From Pseudomonas sp. LB-090624 (GTDB lineage: Bacteria; Pseudomonadota; Gammaproteobacteria; Pseudomonadales; Pseudomonadaceae), in contig NZ_QJRL01000027.1 in NCBI RefSeq assembly GCF_003205205.1, positions 1 to 64,000 of the forward strand: a stretch of DNA of 64,000 bases, written 5' to 3'. Every line of letters begins with the position of its first letter. The first letter of the stretch is position 1. A program made the translations under genes and the position numbers. Positions 51,471 through 60,562 of the stretch are shown in pieces. Under the pieces are notes generated by a model. It saw only the letters and a program-made list of their open reading frames with translations, had not been told where the DNA came from and did no database searches.

Positions 51471-54443
51471 ATGGCCCAGATGCCGTTTTCTCCATGCAGC
51501 GACCCAAGCGCGTGTACCGATCAGTCGGTCGCGATGCTTGGCAGGATATTCGGCCCGGTCATCGACTCGCTGGTCATGGGCACCGACCCCAACTCTGTGG
51601 AGTCGGGCGCGAACATCCTTGCCACCATGTTCGGCTTCTTCAACAGCGGCATCCTGATCATCGGCTCGCTGATCGTCTCGTACGTGGCGGTGATGGGGGT
51701 AACCAACACGGCCAATGATGGCGAGGCAATGGGCAAGAGCTGGTCGTCCTTGTGGACGCCGGTGCGGATCGTGGCAGGTGGCGCCGTGTTGCTGCCGACC
51801 ACCAGCGGTTTCTCTTTCATCCAGCTGATCGTTCTGATGTTTTCCCTGTGGGGCATCGGCTTTGCCAATGGCACCTATAAAGCTGGCATGGCCATCGGGG
51901 TCCTCTCGGCAGACGGTATCGTTCAGGGCGTCAACCAGGCAGGAAACTTCTATGGGCTGCGTGATTTCGCACGCCAGTACATTGGCGTTTCCTACTGTGC
52001 CAAGGCCGCAAATGCCATCTATGCGGGACCCACTCCGGCCGAAGTGCCGAAAGTTCAGGCCAAGAACGAAAGTATCAGCGAAGGCGTCAGCAAGCAGGCT
52101 GCCGACAAACGAGTCGAGATAGATGGCCGGTTCGAGTCCACCTTCCTCCTCAAGGACCGGAATGCGGTGACCAACCTGGCCGGTGGTCAGCCTTTCTGCG
52201 GTACGGTGAAGCTGTCCTCGTACATGGCCCAGACGAAATCCGATGCTATTCCCCAGGCCCTGGAGAAGGTGCGTCAGCAGGTGCAAGGGCAGAAGATCGA
52301 AGCCGCCGGCTACCTGATGGCAGATCTGGACGCGTGGGTCGACTCGTGGCCTGTGAGCATCAATGATTCAGGCTGGGAAGATGTCGATTCCGACCGTTTC
52401 AACCAGATTGTGAAGACCTGGGAGAACCATATCGCCACTGCGCTCGTCAATGAAGTCAACAACGAGCAGGGTGAGGTGGACAGTGGGCTGAAAGACTTCC
52501 TGAAAACCCTCACCGACGATGGCTGGGCAGCCGCTGGCGGTTGGTTCCAGCGCGTTGGCATGGTGCGCGGCCAGATTGCAGGCGTGCTTGCGGAACCGGT
52601 CGGCTCCGTAGGCGCACCGTCTTTGGTCGGTTTGCCTGTGGATGCGCGTTATATGTTGCTGAGCAACAGCGTGACCACCGTTACCGAGGCAATCAACAAA
52701 AAGGCTGAAGAGAAGGATACTTACACCAAGGCCAAGACCACCAAGCCGGAAGACTTTGCCAGCCTCATACCCAAGGACCCCAAAACCGATATCAACGTGG
52801 GTTCGCTGCGGGCAGACATGGACAGCAAGATGTCGTCGTTCGTCAACGGAATGATGCTGAATGTGGTGCAGATTGCCACCGGTGCCGGCAGCAACGGGCA
52901 GACGCCGCTCTGCGGAACGGCAGGACAGATGGGGGGCTCGCTCAACCGCATGAAGTGCGTGGGCGACTATCTGAGCGTTGCGCGCGCCGGGATCCTGCTT
53001 GCCGATGTCGCGATCAAGACCACGACCACGGCTGTGCGCTTGCTTGCGGGTACGGTTTCCGCAGCAAAAGTGTTGGGTAACGGCCTGGAGGCGGACAAGA
53101 TCGTCACACCGCTTTGGGACTGGGTGATCGAGGTGCCAATCAAGCAGCTTGCGTTGATGGCCAGTTACATCGAGCCTCTGGCCTTTTACTTCAGTGTCTT
53201 CCTTCCTAGCCTGCCGTACACGCTGTTCATGATCGTATTCGTCGGTTGGGTGCTCGCCGTATTGCAATCGATCATCGCTGCGCCGCTATGGGCTGTGATG
53301 CACATGACGCCGGACAGAACGTTCGTGGGGTCGCAGACGCAAGGTTACTTGCTGTTGCTGTCACTGTTCGCCCGCCCTGCGCTTGCGATTCTGGGGTTGT
53401 TCGCGGCGGTGCTGGTGTCCGACCCCGTGATCGACTACATAGCCACGGGCTTTTTCGCCATGCGCGGTGCAGTCGTGTCCTCGACGGGGGGAGTGGGTGT
53501 CATTGCGGAATTCTTGACGTTTGCCTGGTGGTTCATGGTGTTCGGGCTGACGCTGCTGCCCGTGCTGTACATGATCTTTGGCCTGCCGCAGACCTTGCCT
53601 GACCAGGTGCTGCGCTGGATCGGCGCGGGTATTGGTGACCTGGGTGAGACCAATGCGACTGGCCAGATGCGCGGCGGCATTGCTGCCGCAGGGGGGAGCA
53701 TCAGTGGTACTGGCACGGGCATGCGCCTGGGTCGTGATCAAGGCAAGCTGCCCCCGCCGGATGGCTCCTCACCCGGTGGTGGGTCAGGCGGCGGTGGGTC
53801 AGGTGGCGGTGGGTCCCGTGGTGGTTCCGGCGATAAAGCGGCGCTGGTCAACGCCAACGGTCAGGGGGTTGGCGGACCGGCCGCTGGCGACTCGAGCGCA
53901 AAAGCCGAGGCTGAGTCGGGAGACAAACGAACCTTGGGTGAAAAACGCACTGACGCTGCAGGGGTGGCGCTGGGGCGGGCCATCGCGGGTGGCACAGCTG
54001 CCACCGGCAGGACCATGCGCAGGGCCGGCAGTGTTGCCTTGTCCGCTGGGCGTGCTGGCGTAGATTCCTTCCGCGAGTCTGGGGCGGCCTCGCTGGGAGG
54101 GCGGGTACGTGATGGCGTTGCCAACGGTGTGCTGACTGCAGGCGCGGGTCTGGCGTCTACAGCAGGTGCCGCCGGGGCCGACTACAAGCAAGCCTTCAGC
54201 ACAGCAGGTGCTGAGGGCAAGGCTGCGTATAACGAAGGCGCGGATTCGCGAATTCAGGCGTACCAGGATTCTCTGAGCGGTGGCTCAGCCCCCGCCGGGA
54301 GCGACACGACTCAAGAGCAGGACGCCTCGCCTGACGCGCAGGCGGAAAGTGCCGGCGCACAGGGTCAACAGTTCAATGAGGCTGCGCTTCCGGCCGGGGC
54401 TGACTCGACAAACGGCAAAGGCGACGACGGCGAAAGCCGATGA
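51471..54443 (+). CDS. dotA: T4BSS polytopic membrane protein DotA (TraY)
   Basis: The 990-residue protein has the DotA/TraY plan: hydrophobic helices near residues 50-75 (NSGILIIGSLIVSYVAVMGV) and 110-135, a long periplasmic domain (about 140-520), then a cluster of helices at 555-710 (LPSLPYTLFMIVFVGWVLAV, LLLLSLFARPALAILGLFAA, TFAWWFMVFGLTLLPVLYMI). The C-terminal 240 residues are low-complexity, starting with a Gly/Ser stretch (about 763-790), and may be flexible or cytoplasmic. DotA is essential in Legionella. It is separate from the other dot genes, as in many T4BSS. Confidence 0.92.
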   Translation: MAQMPFSPCSDPSACTDQSVAMLGRIFGPVIDSLVMGTDPNSVESGANILATMFGFFNSGILIIGSLIVSYVAVMGVTNTANDGEAMGKSWSSLWTPVRIVAGGAVLLPTTSGFSFIQLIVLMFSLWGIGFANGTYKAGMAIGVLSADGIVQGVNQAGNFYGLRDFARQYIGVSYCAKAANAIYAGPTPAEVPKVQAKNESISEGVSKQAADKRVEIDGRFESTFLLKDRNAVTNLAGGQPFCGTVKLSSYMAQTKSDAIPQALEKVRQQVQGQKIEAAGYLMADLDAWVDSWPVSINDSGWEDVDSDRFNQIVKTWENHIATALVNEVNNEQGEVDSGLKDFLKTLTDDGWAAAGGWFQRVGMVRGQIAGVLAEPVGSVGAPSLVGLPVDARYMLLSNSVTTVTEAINKKAEEKDTYTKAKTTKPEDFASLIPKDPKTDINVGSLRADMDSKMSSFVNGMMLNVVQIATGAGSNGQTPLCGTAGQMGGSLNRMKCVGDYLSVARAGILLADVAIKTTTTAVRLLAGTVSAAKVLGNGLEADKIVTPLWDWVIEVPIKQLALMASYIEPLAFYFSVFLPSLPYTLFMIVFVGWVLAVLQSIIAAPLWAVMHMTPDRTFVGSQTQGYLLLLSLFARPALAILGLFAAVLVSDPVIDYIATGFFAMRGAVVSSTGGVGVIAEFLTFAWWFMVFGLTLLPVLYMIFGLPQTLPDQVLRWIGAGIGDLGETNATGQMRGGIAAAGGSISGTGTGMRLGRDQGKLPPPDGSSPGGGSGGGGSGGGGSRGGSGDKAALVNANGQGVGGPAAGDSSAKAEAESGDKRTLGEKRTDAAGVALGRAIAGGTAATGRTMRRAGSVALSAGRAGVDSFRESGAASLGGRVRDGVANGVLTAGAGLASTAGAAGADYKQAFSTAGAEGKAAYNEGADSRIQAYQDSLSGGSAPAGSDTTQEQDASPDAQAESAGAQGQQFNEAALPAGADSTNGKGDDGESR

Positions 54444-54613
54444 GCGGCAGCGATGTGGGGATGCAGATATTCAGGCACTGGGTGGGTGCAGTTAAGAGAT
54501 GGCAATTTGCTAGCCTGGGCGGAATTTTACTCGCCCCGGGTTGTCTTGGACGGTGACGCGCAATCGTGTGCGTATCTTGATACCTGACTCGGATCGCTTG
54601 GCGGAGGCTTGGC

Positions 54614-55000
54614 ATGGATGACAATCAACTGGAAGACCAGCTTCGACGGCTTCTGACCGGCCTGGCAGACCAGGCCATCGTGCGCGGTGAGCAGTTTATC
54701 TACGATGGTGGTGAACTGTACGCTGATGATGTGGCGGAAATCGGCCTGGTGGCAGTGCTGTGCATTGCCCAGGCGCTGTCCGAGCGCGCGGGGTTGGGCG
54801 GGTTTGGTTATCAGTTTCAGCTAGCTGCGCCGGCCAATCCGGTCTTTCCTATTCATGCCAGCGCTCCGCAGGTGCTGCCGGATTTCTTCAAGGTGGCGCC
54901 GTTTGTGTCGGCGGTTTTTCACAATGAAGTAATGGGTGCCAGGCAGGATCTGACAATTCTTTACCATGCTGCTGCTCAGCGGTTGCAGCAAGCGGGCTAG
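54614..55000 (+). CDS. Hypothetical small protein
   Basis: The 128-residue protein (MDDNQLEDQLRRLLTGLADQ) is acidic and mostly helical, without signal peptide. It heads a plus-strand group with the next unknown gene and the Tle1-like lipase gene. Small acidic genes next to a lipase can encode chaperones/adaptors or immunity proteins; either is possible here. GGAGG lies 7 bases before the ATG. Confidence 0.55.
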   Translation: MDDNQLEDQLRRLLTGLADQAIVRGEQFIYDGGELYADDVAEIGLVAVLCIAQALSERAGLGGFGYQFQLAAPANPVFPIHASAPQVLPDFFKVAPFVSAVFHNEVMGARQDLTILYHAAAQRLQQAG

Positions 55001-55073
55001 CCGAGCGGGCAAGCTTCAAGTACTGAAGCAGCCTCGGTAATCAGTATTTGGTATGCAGCATGAGGGTGTTCAT

Positions 55074-55526
55074 ATGCAAGACGAGGACAACGTGGGCAAC
55101 AACAAGGGCGCGGGTGTTGAGTTGCCTCCCGGCGTATTTCCACCGATGCCAGGCTACACCACTGGGGACCTAATGGCAGTTGCCAACGCCCCTGTGGAGG
55201 CGCTGCTTGAAGCGCACAATATTGATCCCGGTCTGATCCGCGAAACTGTTATCGCGCTGGCCGAGCATCTGTACCAGGCATTTGAGAGGGACGACATTCA
55301 ATACCAGATCGCCACGTGGTATCAGAAGCCGTATGACGAGCCCTGGATGCGCAAGCGTAGTGTCGAAATAATTGCCGAGCAGTTTGCCATTGTCACCGTG
55401 GAGGCGGCTGCGGATTCATTGGACGGCTCACCGTTGCGGGCCTTGGGCAAGGCGTTTTTCGGCGACTTTATCGAACGGGCCGGTGCGGCCATAAAGGCCC
55501 ATATTCTGAAGTTGAATGAAGGCTGA
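55074..55526 (+). CDS. Hypothetical small protein
   Basis: The 150-residue protein (MQDEDNVGNNKGAGVELPPG) has a flexible N-terminus and a helical rest (RETVIALAEHLYQAFERDDI). No family was recognised; no signal. The ATG at 55074 is one option; GTG or ATG at 55053 gives seven more residues. It ends 28 bases before the lipase gene, suggesting a functional link (adaptor, chaperone or immunity). Confidence 0.55.
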   Translation: MQDEDNVGNNKGAGVELPPGVFPPMPGYTTGDLMAVANAPVEALLEAHNIDPGLIRETVIALAEHLYQAFERDDIQYQIATWYQKPYDEPWMRKRSVEIIAEQFAIVTVEAAADSLDGSPLRALGKAFFGDFIERAGAAIKAHILKLNEG

Positions 55527-55554
55527 CGCTTGCAGTTGTTCATAGGGATATGAC

Positions 55555-57378
55555 ATGAGTAAGACCGTATACTTTAGCGTGTACTTTGACGGTACGGCTA
55601 ATAGCAAGGACAACGACAAACCGTTGGGCAGCCACACCAACGTGGCCCGTCTTTATGAGTGTGATGCGGCGAAAGGTACCAACCTTTCCCGAAACTCCGG
55701 CCATGCGCCCGTCGCCTATGATTCCGCCCATTACCTGGGTCTTTCAGAAAAGCTCTATTTCGACGGGGTGGGTAGCCATCAGCGCAGCACACCGACTGCC
55801 CTGATCGAGCGTGGTACCGGGCGCGGTGGCGACAGCCGTATCGAGCAAGCCTACGAGGCCGTTGTCGCGTTTTGTAACAAGAACCAGGATCTGCAGGTCG
55901 ACCTGAACCTGATCGGCTTCAGTCGCGGCGCAGCGCAAGCACGTGCTTTGGCGAACGAGATCATTGATCGGGGTATACCTAAGCTTGATAGCCAGTGGAA
56001 AGCGACCCGGGAGTACCTGATTCCGCCTGGTCAGGCGCAGGTGAACAAGCTCGCCATATTCGACACTGTTGCCTCCTACGGCTTGCCCATAACGGAAAGC
56101 CACCCTGACAAGAACCTGGAAATAAGCAGGAACGTAAAGTCGACCACTCACCTGGTGGCAATGCATGAGTATCGTACGACGTTTCCGCTGACCAGCGCGT
56201 TGCGTAACGACGACAACTCAAGGGTTGAAGAGATTAAGTTCGCAGGCGCGCACTCTCAAGTTGGGGGCGGCTACCGCAACGATTTGCTGGCTGCTGGTCC
56301 ACTGGCCTTCATGTACGATCGCCTGAAGTCTGCTGGCGTCGAATTGGGGCCGTTGCCGCCGGAAGAAATGAAGCGCATCGAACAATACAACGCTTTGATC
56401 AAGCACCCTGACCGGTTGCAGGATGCGTTGATCGATTCTCGATTGCTCAAAGGCAATGAAGCATTCAGGCGCGAGGAAAACGGGTCCTGGACAGTGCTCA
56501 ACAATCGACCGTTTCCGACGGAGCGTGGCACGGCCAATGTGCTGGGGTGGACAATTCTGGAGCGCCTGGAGTGGCAGAAACAGCCCTTCGATCACGCGGT
56601 GAGCGGCCGGAAAGTCATATTTGAAAATGATGGTTCGCGCGGCGAGCCAGTTATCCGACGCATCGGCAAGGAGCTAGGTCAGAACTTCTTCGGGTGGAGC
56701 GACAAGGCCGAAGGTTCTTCGTCGTTGCCTGACTACCAGCCCGATAGCAGCTTTAGCGGGACAGTAGAGGCTCGACAAGAACGCTTCGAGGCACAAGAGG
56801 CTGCGCAGTCAAGGAAGCAAGTGGCTGAACTCTCGTTATTGCTCGCGGGCTCGAAGCCAGAGATAGAGCACATTCAACGGCTCGGCCTTGAAGAGGTGCC
56901 GCTGCCAACCCCGAGCCTGCCGCCTAGGTATGCAGTGCTTCGGATCGACCACGAAGGCTCATCGGCCTTTGCGGACCTAGGCTTCGAGTACGAGGCCAGC
57001 CGTATTGTCGAAGATGCCGGTGACTATGCCCGCAATCGAGGCCCCCTGAGTGTGGGTGACCCGATCATGCTCCACGACACCAACGGCAACGTGGTGGGCG
57101 AGCTGGAGGCTGCCTATGAGGCGCCGACGTTCGCTGGAGAGTGCGGTGTCCTGATCGCAATCGACATGCAGCACGTGGCACAAGATGCGCAGGCAGGTTT
57201 CCTTCACGATGGCCTCAAGCAGGCAGCGCGATGGATTGCCGAGCGGCCGGAAGGCAGTTTGACGGATGATTACGAAATTCCCGGGGAAGATGGCAAGCCG
57301 CTGGGGCGTGCGATGGTCGCCCGCCCAGTCCCCCTTGAGTTGCAGCGAACTGTTACCTGGCAAGCTCCCGAGCCCTGA
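55555..57378 (+). CDS. Tle1-like (DUF2235) phospholipase, candidate T4BSS effector
   Basis: The 607-residue protein is an alpha/beta hydrolase of the DUF2235/Tle1 type known as antibacterial and anti-eukaryotic lipase effectors. It opens with VYFSVYFDGTANSKD, and the catalytic triad is visible: S123 in GFSRG (121-125), D170 in IFDTVAS and H233 in AGAHSQVGGGY. The region after about 380 has no recognised domain and may direct export. There is no signal peptide, as expected for a protein injected by a secretion system. Flanking unknown genes may supply immunity. AGGGATATGACATG contains the ribosome site. Confidence 0.82.
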   Translation: MSKTVYFSVYFDGTANSKDNDKPLGSHTNVARLYECDAAKGTNLSRNSGHAPVAYDSAHYLGLSEKLYFDGVGSHQRSTPTALIERGTGRGGDSRIEQAYEAVVAFCNKNQDLQVDLNLIGFSRGAAQARALANEIIDRGIPKLDSQWKATREYLIPPGQAQVNKLAIFDTVASYGLPITESHPDKNLEISRNVKSTTHLVAMHEYRTTFPLTSALRNDDNSRVEEIKFAGAHSQVGGGYRNDLLAAGPLAFMYDRLKSAGVELGPLPPEEMKRIEQYNALIKHPDRLQDALIDSRLLKGNEAFRREENGSWTVLNNRPFPTERGTANVLGWTILERLEWQKQPFDHAVSGRKVIFENDGSRGEPVIRRIGKELGQNFFGWSDKAEGSSSLPDYQPDSSFSGTVEARQERFEAQEAAQSRKQVAELSLLLAGSKPEIEHIQRLGLEEVPLPTPSLPPRYAVLRIDHEGSSAFADLGFEYEASRIVEDAGDYARNRGPLSVGDPIMLHDTNGNVVGELEAAYEAPTFAGECGVLIAIDMQHVAQDAQAGFLHDGLKQAARWIAERPEGSLTDDYEIPGEDGKPLGRAMVARPVPLELQRTVTWQAPEP

Positions 57379-57489
57379 TGGTCAGGCTGAGTTTCGCCAA
57401 GCACAGTAGTAAAGTTTTTTGCTGCCTGCTTGCTTAGAATGCACCTGTTGCCGGCGGTGGTCGGCCATTCAATCGGTAAGGGCGAGAAG

Positions 57490-57921
57490 ATGAAAATCCA
57501 CAAATACCAGCCAGGCACCTTCATCGAGGTCGATGACATGGCGGGTGGTCGCCGTGTGGGCATGGTCTGCAAGGACGGCGTAACGTTTTGGGATTTGCTC
57601 GATTCCGAACGCTGCACGCCGCTGACGATTCATCCTTCAATGCATCCGCAGGCATTGGGTACATTGGTCCAGTTCAGTCAGGACAAGGGATTGGTCAGTG
57701 CGACCCAGGCGCTGGTTGCTTACCTGCAGACCTCGGGAGATACGCGACTGACTGAAGATCCGCTGTTTGTCATGCGCGCCCTGTGGTTCATCGCTAAAAA
57801 GGCTATCACTGGGCATGTTCCTGATTCGGCGACGCTGTCGTGGGCTTGCGAGCAGGCTCGTGCTCAGGAGCAAGCCGCAGCGCGCATTCATCACTTGGCT
57901 GGACAATATTGCTCTGGCTGA
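57490..57921 (+). CDS. Hypothetical protein next to lipase
   Basis: The 143-residue protein starts MKIHKYQPGTF at 57490, where GGGCGAGAAG gives a ribosome site; an upstream extension is unlikely. It seems soluble and mixed alpha/beta, with a helical C-terminal half ending in HHLAGQYCSG. It lies 112 bases after the lipase gene, on the same strand. It might be the lipase's immunity protein or a partner, but no motif shows it. Confidence 0.5.
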   Translation: MKIHKYQPGTFIEVDDMAGGRRVGMVCKDGVTFWDLLDSERCTPLTIHPSMHPQALGTLVQFSQDKGLVSATQALVAYLQTSGDTRLTEDPLFVMRALWFIAKKAITGHVPDSATLSWACEQARAQEQAAARIHHLAGQYCSG

Positions 57922-57953
57922 GTTGAATGCGGAGTGACCAGGCGTCCCCGCAC

Positions 57954-59207
57954 TCAGTCGGGGCTTGGTGCCTCGGGCGTAGGCAGGTTGGCCAATTGGC
58001 GCTCATGCAGCGCCGCGTAGCCATCGACTGTGGCGCGCAGTGTTTGCAGTGAATGCCTCGAAACGGCGCCCGGGCTATGTTGGGCGAGCGCTTCGTAAAC
58101 ACTTTGGGCGTCGAGTTGGTGAATGCCGAAGGCTTCATCCAGGGTGGCCTGCTCCACGGTTTGCCAGTCCACTTGTGTCGGCAGCTCATCGCGCAGGGCG
58201 GCTGCAGCGTGTTTGCCGAAGAGGTGTGCCACCCCGGCTTTTGCTTCCAGGCCTGGCAGGGCTTCAATGCGCGCGCGCAATATTTCCTGGCGCGCCCGGC
58301 GCTCCACAGCCGCATCCGGCGACGCCAGTTCCACCAGCATTTCACCTACATCGGTAAACCCTTCGCTGGCGAAAATTTCCGCAACCTTGCGTGAGCGCGC
58401 TTCCTCTCTGGGCAGGAAGATCGCCATACCGTCGTCGTACGGTTGCGGCAGGTCGCCCCAGTAGTGAGTGGCCTTGAAGTCGCGCAGGGCATCGAGTGCA
58501 TCATTGAAGAACGCGTCCTTGTTCACGGCATAGATGGCGTACTCATCGTTCAGCTGAGCGGCGGCCCCGGCATCGAGGCCGTTGCGAACCAGGCGGCCCT
58601 GCAGCGCAACCGGCTGCTGCAGCTGCCCGGCGATATGCCGGGCGGCGACGAAGTGGTGCGAGCCGCCGCTGTTGGCCAGGTACAGGCCATCATCCCAGTC
58701 GTACCGCACCATGAAGTCGCTGCCGCCATGCACGATGCCGATCTCCGGCCAGCGCAGGTTCTGCGCAAGCCCCTCCTGGCTCATGTCGCGGGTAAAAGCC
58801 TGGCAGGCTTGCTCGGCCATCTGTTGCAGGGAGAAAAACCGGTACAGCTCGGATTTGGAGGCGGACAGGCCAGTCACATCACCGATGTCACACGCGAACT
58901 CAGGCAGGGTTTCGGTTTTGCCCAGCCGCGCCAGTGCGGCGATCTGCCGATGCTCGCTGTGGTAATGGCCGTCGCTGGCGCGCCAGCCCCTGACCTCACC
59001 GTTCTGTTCGCTGCCCTGGCCGAAACCGATACGCTGCGACCACTCATGCCAGCGCACCACGCTCGATGAGGCAATGACGGCGGCGGGGTCATCCACCCTC
59101 ATGCGTAACTTGGGGGTGTCGGCGATGACCCGGCGTAAACGGGCAGGGATGCCCAGGTCGTCCTTGACCGTTTCCAGAAACTTCGCAGCCAGTGTCCTGA
59201 AGCTCAT
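57954..59207 (-). CDS. Possible DUF6685-family protein, candidate effector
   Basis: The 417-residue protein (MSFRTLAAKFLETVKDDLGI) resembles, as far as memory allows, the DUF6685 family. Residues about 170-200 (GIVHGGSDFMVRYDWDDGLY, then LANSGGSHHFVAARHIAGQL) form a conserved-looking core with Asp, Ser and paired His that could be catalytic. The C-terminal part is helical and Ala/Glu-rich. There is no signal peptide. It converges with the gene group of the Tle1-like lipase and is followed on the same strand by no further gene; upstream lies a small secreted protein gene. Confidence 0.6.
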   Translation of the reverse strand: MSFRTLAAKFLETVKDDLGIPARLRRVIADTPKLRMRVDDPAAVIASSSVVRWHEWSQRIGFGQGSEQNGEVRGWRASDGHYHSEHRQIAALARLGKTETLPEFACDIGDVTGLSASKSELYRFFSLQQMAEQACQAFTRDMSQEGLAQNLRWPEIGIVHGGSDFMVRYDWDDGLYLANSGGSHHFVAARHIAGQLQQPVALQGRLVRNGLDAGAAAQLNDEYAIYAVNKDAFFNDALDALRDFKATHYWGDLPQPYDDGMAIFLPREEARSRKVAEIFASEGFTDVGEMLVELASPDAAVERRARQEILRARIEALPGLEAKAGVAHLFGKHAAAALRDELPTQVDWQTVEQATLDEAFGIHQLDAQSVYEALAQHSPGAVSRHSLQTLRATVDGYAALHERQLANLPTPEAPSPD

Positions 59208-59245
59208 GGCGTGACTCCTTTCAGCGCATACAGGTTCGCGAGGCG

Positions 59246-59779
59246 TTACTGGGTGGCGCGCTGTACCGCATCCGCTGCCTTGCGAGCTGTGCTCTTGATG
59301 GTCTTCACCACTGTGCGCATGTCGTACGAACAGCTGATGTAGGTGCTGTTGCCATCTTCATACAGCCACAGGTCGTGGTTACCGACCTCTTTCTTGTACT
59401 GGCCGAATTCGTCTTTGGGAATGTCGGCCAGCTTGGCCACTGCCTGGATGCTCTCGCCGGTGAATGCCCCGGAGTAGGTGTCGAAGTCACCTTCACCATT
59501 GGAGCCTGGGTGCATTGCAAGCTTGGTCACGGCGCGGCCGTAAACGTCCAGCGGGTTCGGCACGGTGTACTCGCCGTCGGACAGGTCCGAGGCCTGCACG
59601 ATGGCCTTGCCGTTGGCCGCCTTGACCAGTGCCTCGAATTGTTCAGGGGAAACGTTGCGCTTGCAGGTGAGTGCCTGAGTGATGCGTGCATTGGCTTCGG
59701 CCTGATCGATCTTTGCGGCGTACGCCGACGTGCAGGCGAGCGAAACCAGCAGCGGCAGGGCGAGGTGCAGAGTTTTCAT
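59246..59779 (-). CDS. Small secreted protein, possible partner or immunity protein
   Basis: The 177-residue protein has a clear signal peptide (MKTLHLALPLLVSLACTSAYA) and should be periplasmic. The mature protein has cysteines at CKRN and SCSYD that may form a disulfide. It lies just upstream of the DUF6685-like gene on the minus strand, separated by 38 bases. A periplasmic neighbour of a putative effector is the classic position of an immunity protein; this is inference only. ATG 59779 is chosen for the signal peptide. Confidence 0.6.
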   Translation of the reverse strand: MKTLHLALPLLVSLACTSAYAAKIDQAEANARITQALTCKRNVSPEQFEALVKAANGKAIVQASDLSDGEYTVPNPLDVYGRAVTKLAMHPGSNGEGDFDTYSGAFTGESIQAVAKLADIPKDEFGQYKKEVGNHDLWLYEDGNSTYISCSYDMRTVVKTIKSTARKAADAVQRATQ

Positions 59780-60070
59780 GCGGCAGATCCTTCTGGATGA
59801 CAAAGTGCTATCAATTCTGGTTGTCAGAAAAATGTTTTTTACATGCCTCGAGTGTGCGCTACGCCCTGCGCTTGGTCAAGTGAGAGCCTGCGCGTGACGA
59901 AGATTCAAACCTTGACGGCAAAAGGCCTCAAATTCATACTCACCATCAATTTCGACATTTTTCTAACAGGTCATTTTGATAGATGACAGGATGTTGAACG
60001 TTGGCTGGCACACAACGGCAGTTCTTTTGAATCTGGCCGTCCGGCTGACCCTTACAAGGAGTTTCCAGGC

Positions 60071-60562
60071 ATGTCCTACGCATTACCTCCACCTGCCGTG
60101 AAGCCAGGCCTCACGGCCGTGGGCGATCGTCGCGCAGCCCTGTGGCTGCTGTCGGTGCCTCTGCAGGTGGCGCTGGTTGCTTTTGCCATTGCGGTGGTGG
60201 CGACCCTGATGGGTGAAATGGCCCAAGGTTCGCCGCGCTTCTACGCCGCGGCATTGTCCTTTTCAGCCCTGTTGCTGAGCGTCATGTTGCTGCCTGCCTA
60301 CCTGCTCAGCCTGGGTTGGTACGCCTGGTGGACGCGCGGGGGCGACCATCGTCAGCTGCGCCTTGGCCTGTGGCTCGCACCGTTGGTGGCGCTGCTGTTC
60401 GCCTGGTTCCCGGCCACCCTGGTTCCCGGGCTTCAGCCGCTGGGCCAGGATGCCACGGACCCGCTGCGTATCTACCTGCTGGCAGGCATCCTGGTATTGC
60501 TGCTGGGGTATGCCTGGTCGGCCATCGTTTTCGTGATCCTGCGATATTGGAGAGATGTATGA
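60071..60562 (+). CDS. Four-helix inner-membrane protein
   Basis: The 163-residue protein has four hydrophobic helices (about 23-45, 58-82, 95-115 and 133-157). No family was recognised. AAGGAG lies upstream. The stop overlaps the OmpA-family gene start (ATGA), so the two are translationally coupled and likely work together across the envelope. Confidence 0.65.
   Translation: MSYALPPPAVKPGLTAVGDRRAALWLLSVPLQVALVAFAIAVVATLMGEMAQGSPRFYAAALSFSALLLSVMLLPAYLLSLGWYAWWTRGGDHRQLRLGLWLAPLVALLFAWFPATLVPGLQPLGQDATDPLRIYLLAGILVLLLGYAWSAIVFVILRYWRDV

Noticed and set aside
55555..57378. Type VI secretion cluster suggested by the Tle1-like lipase
   Set aside because: No vgrG, hcp, PAAR, tap or tss genes are present in the window; the surrounding secretion genes are all T4BSS.
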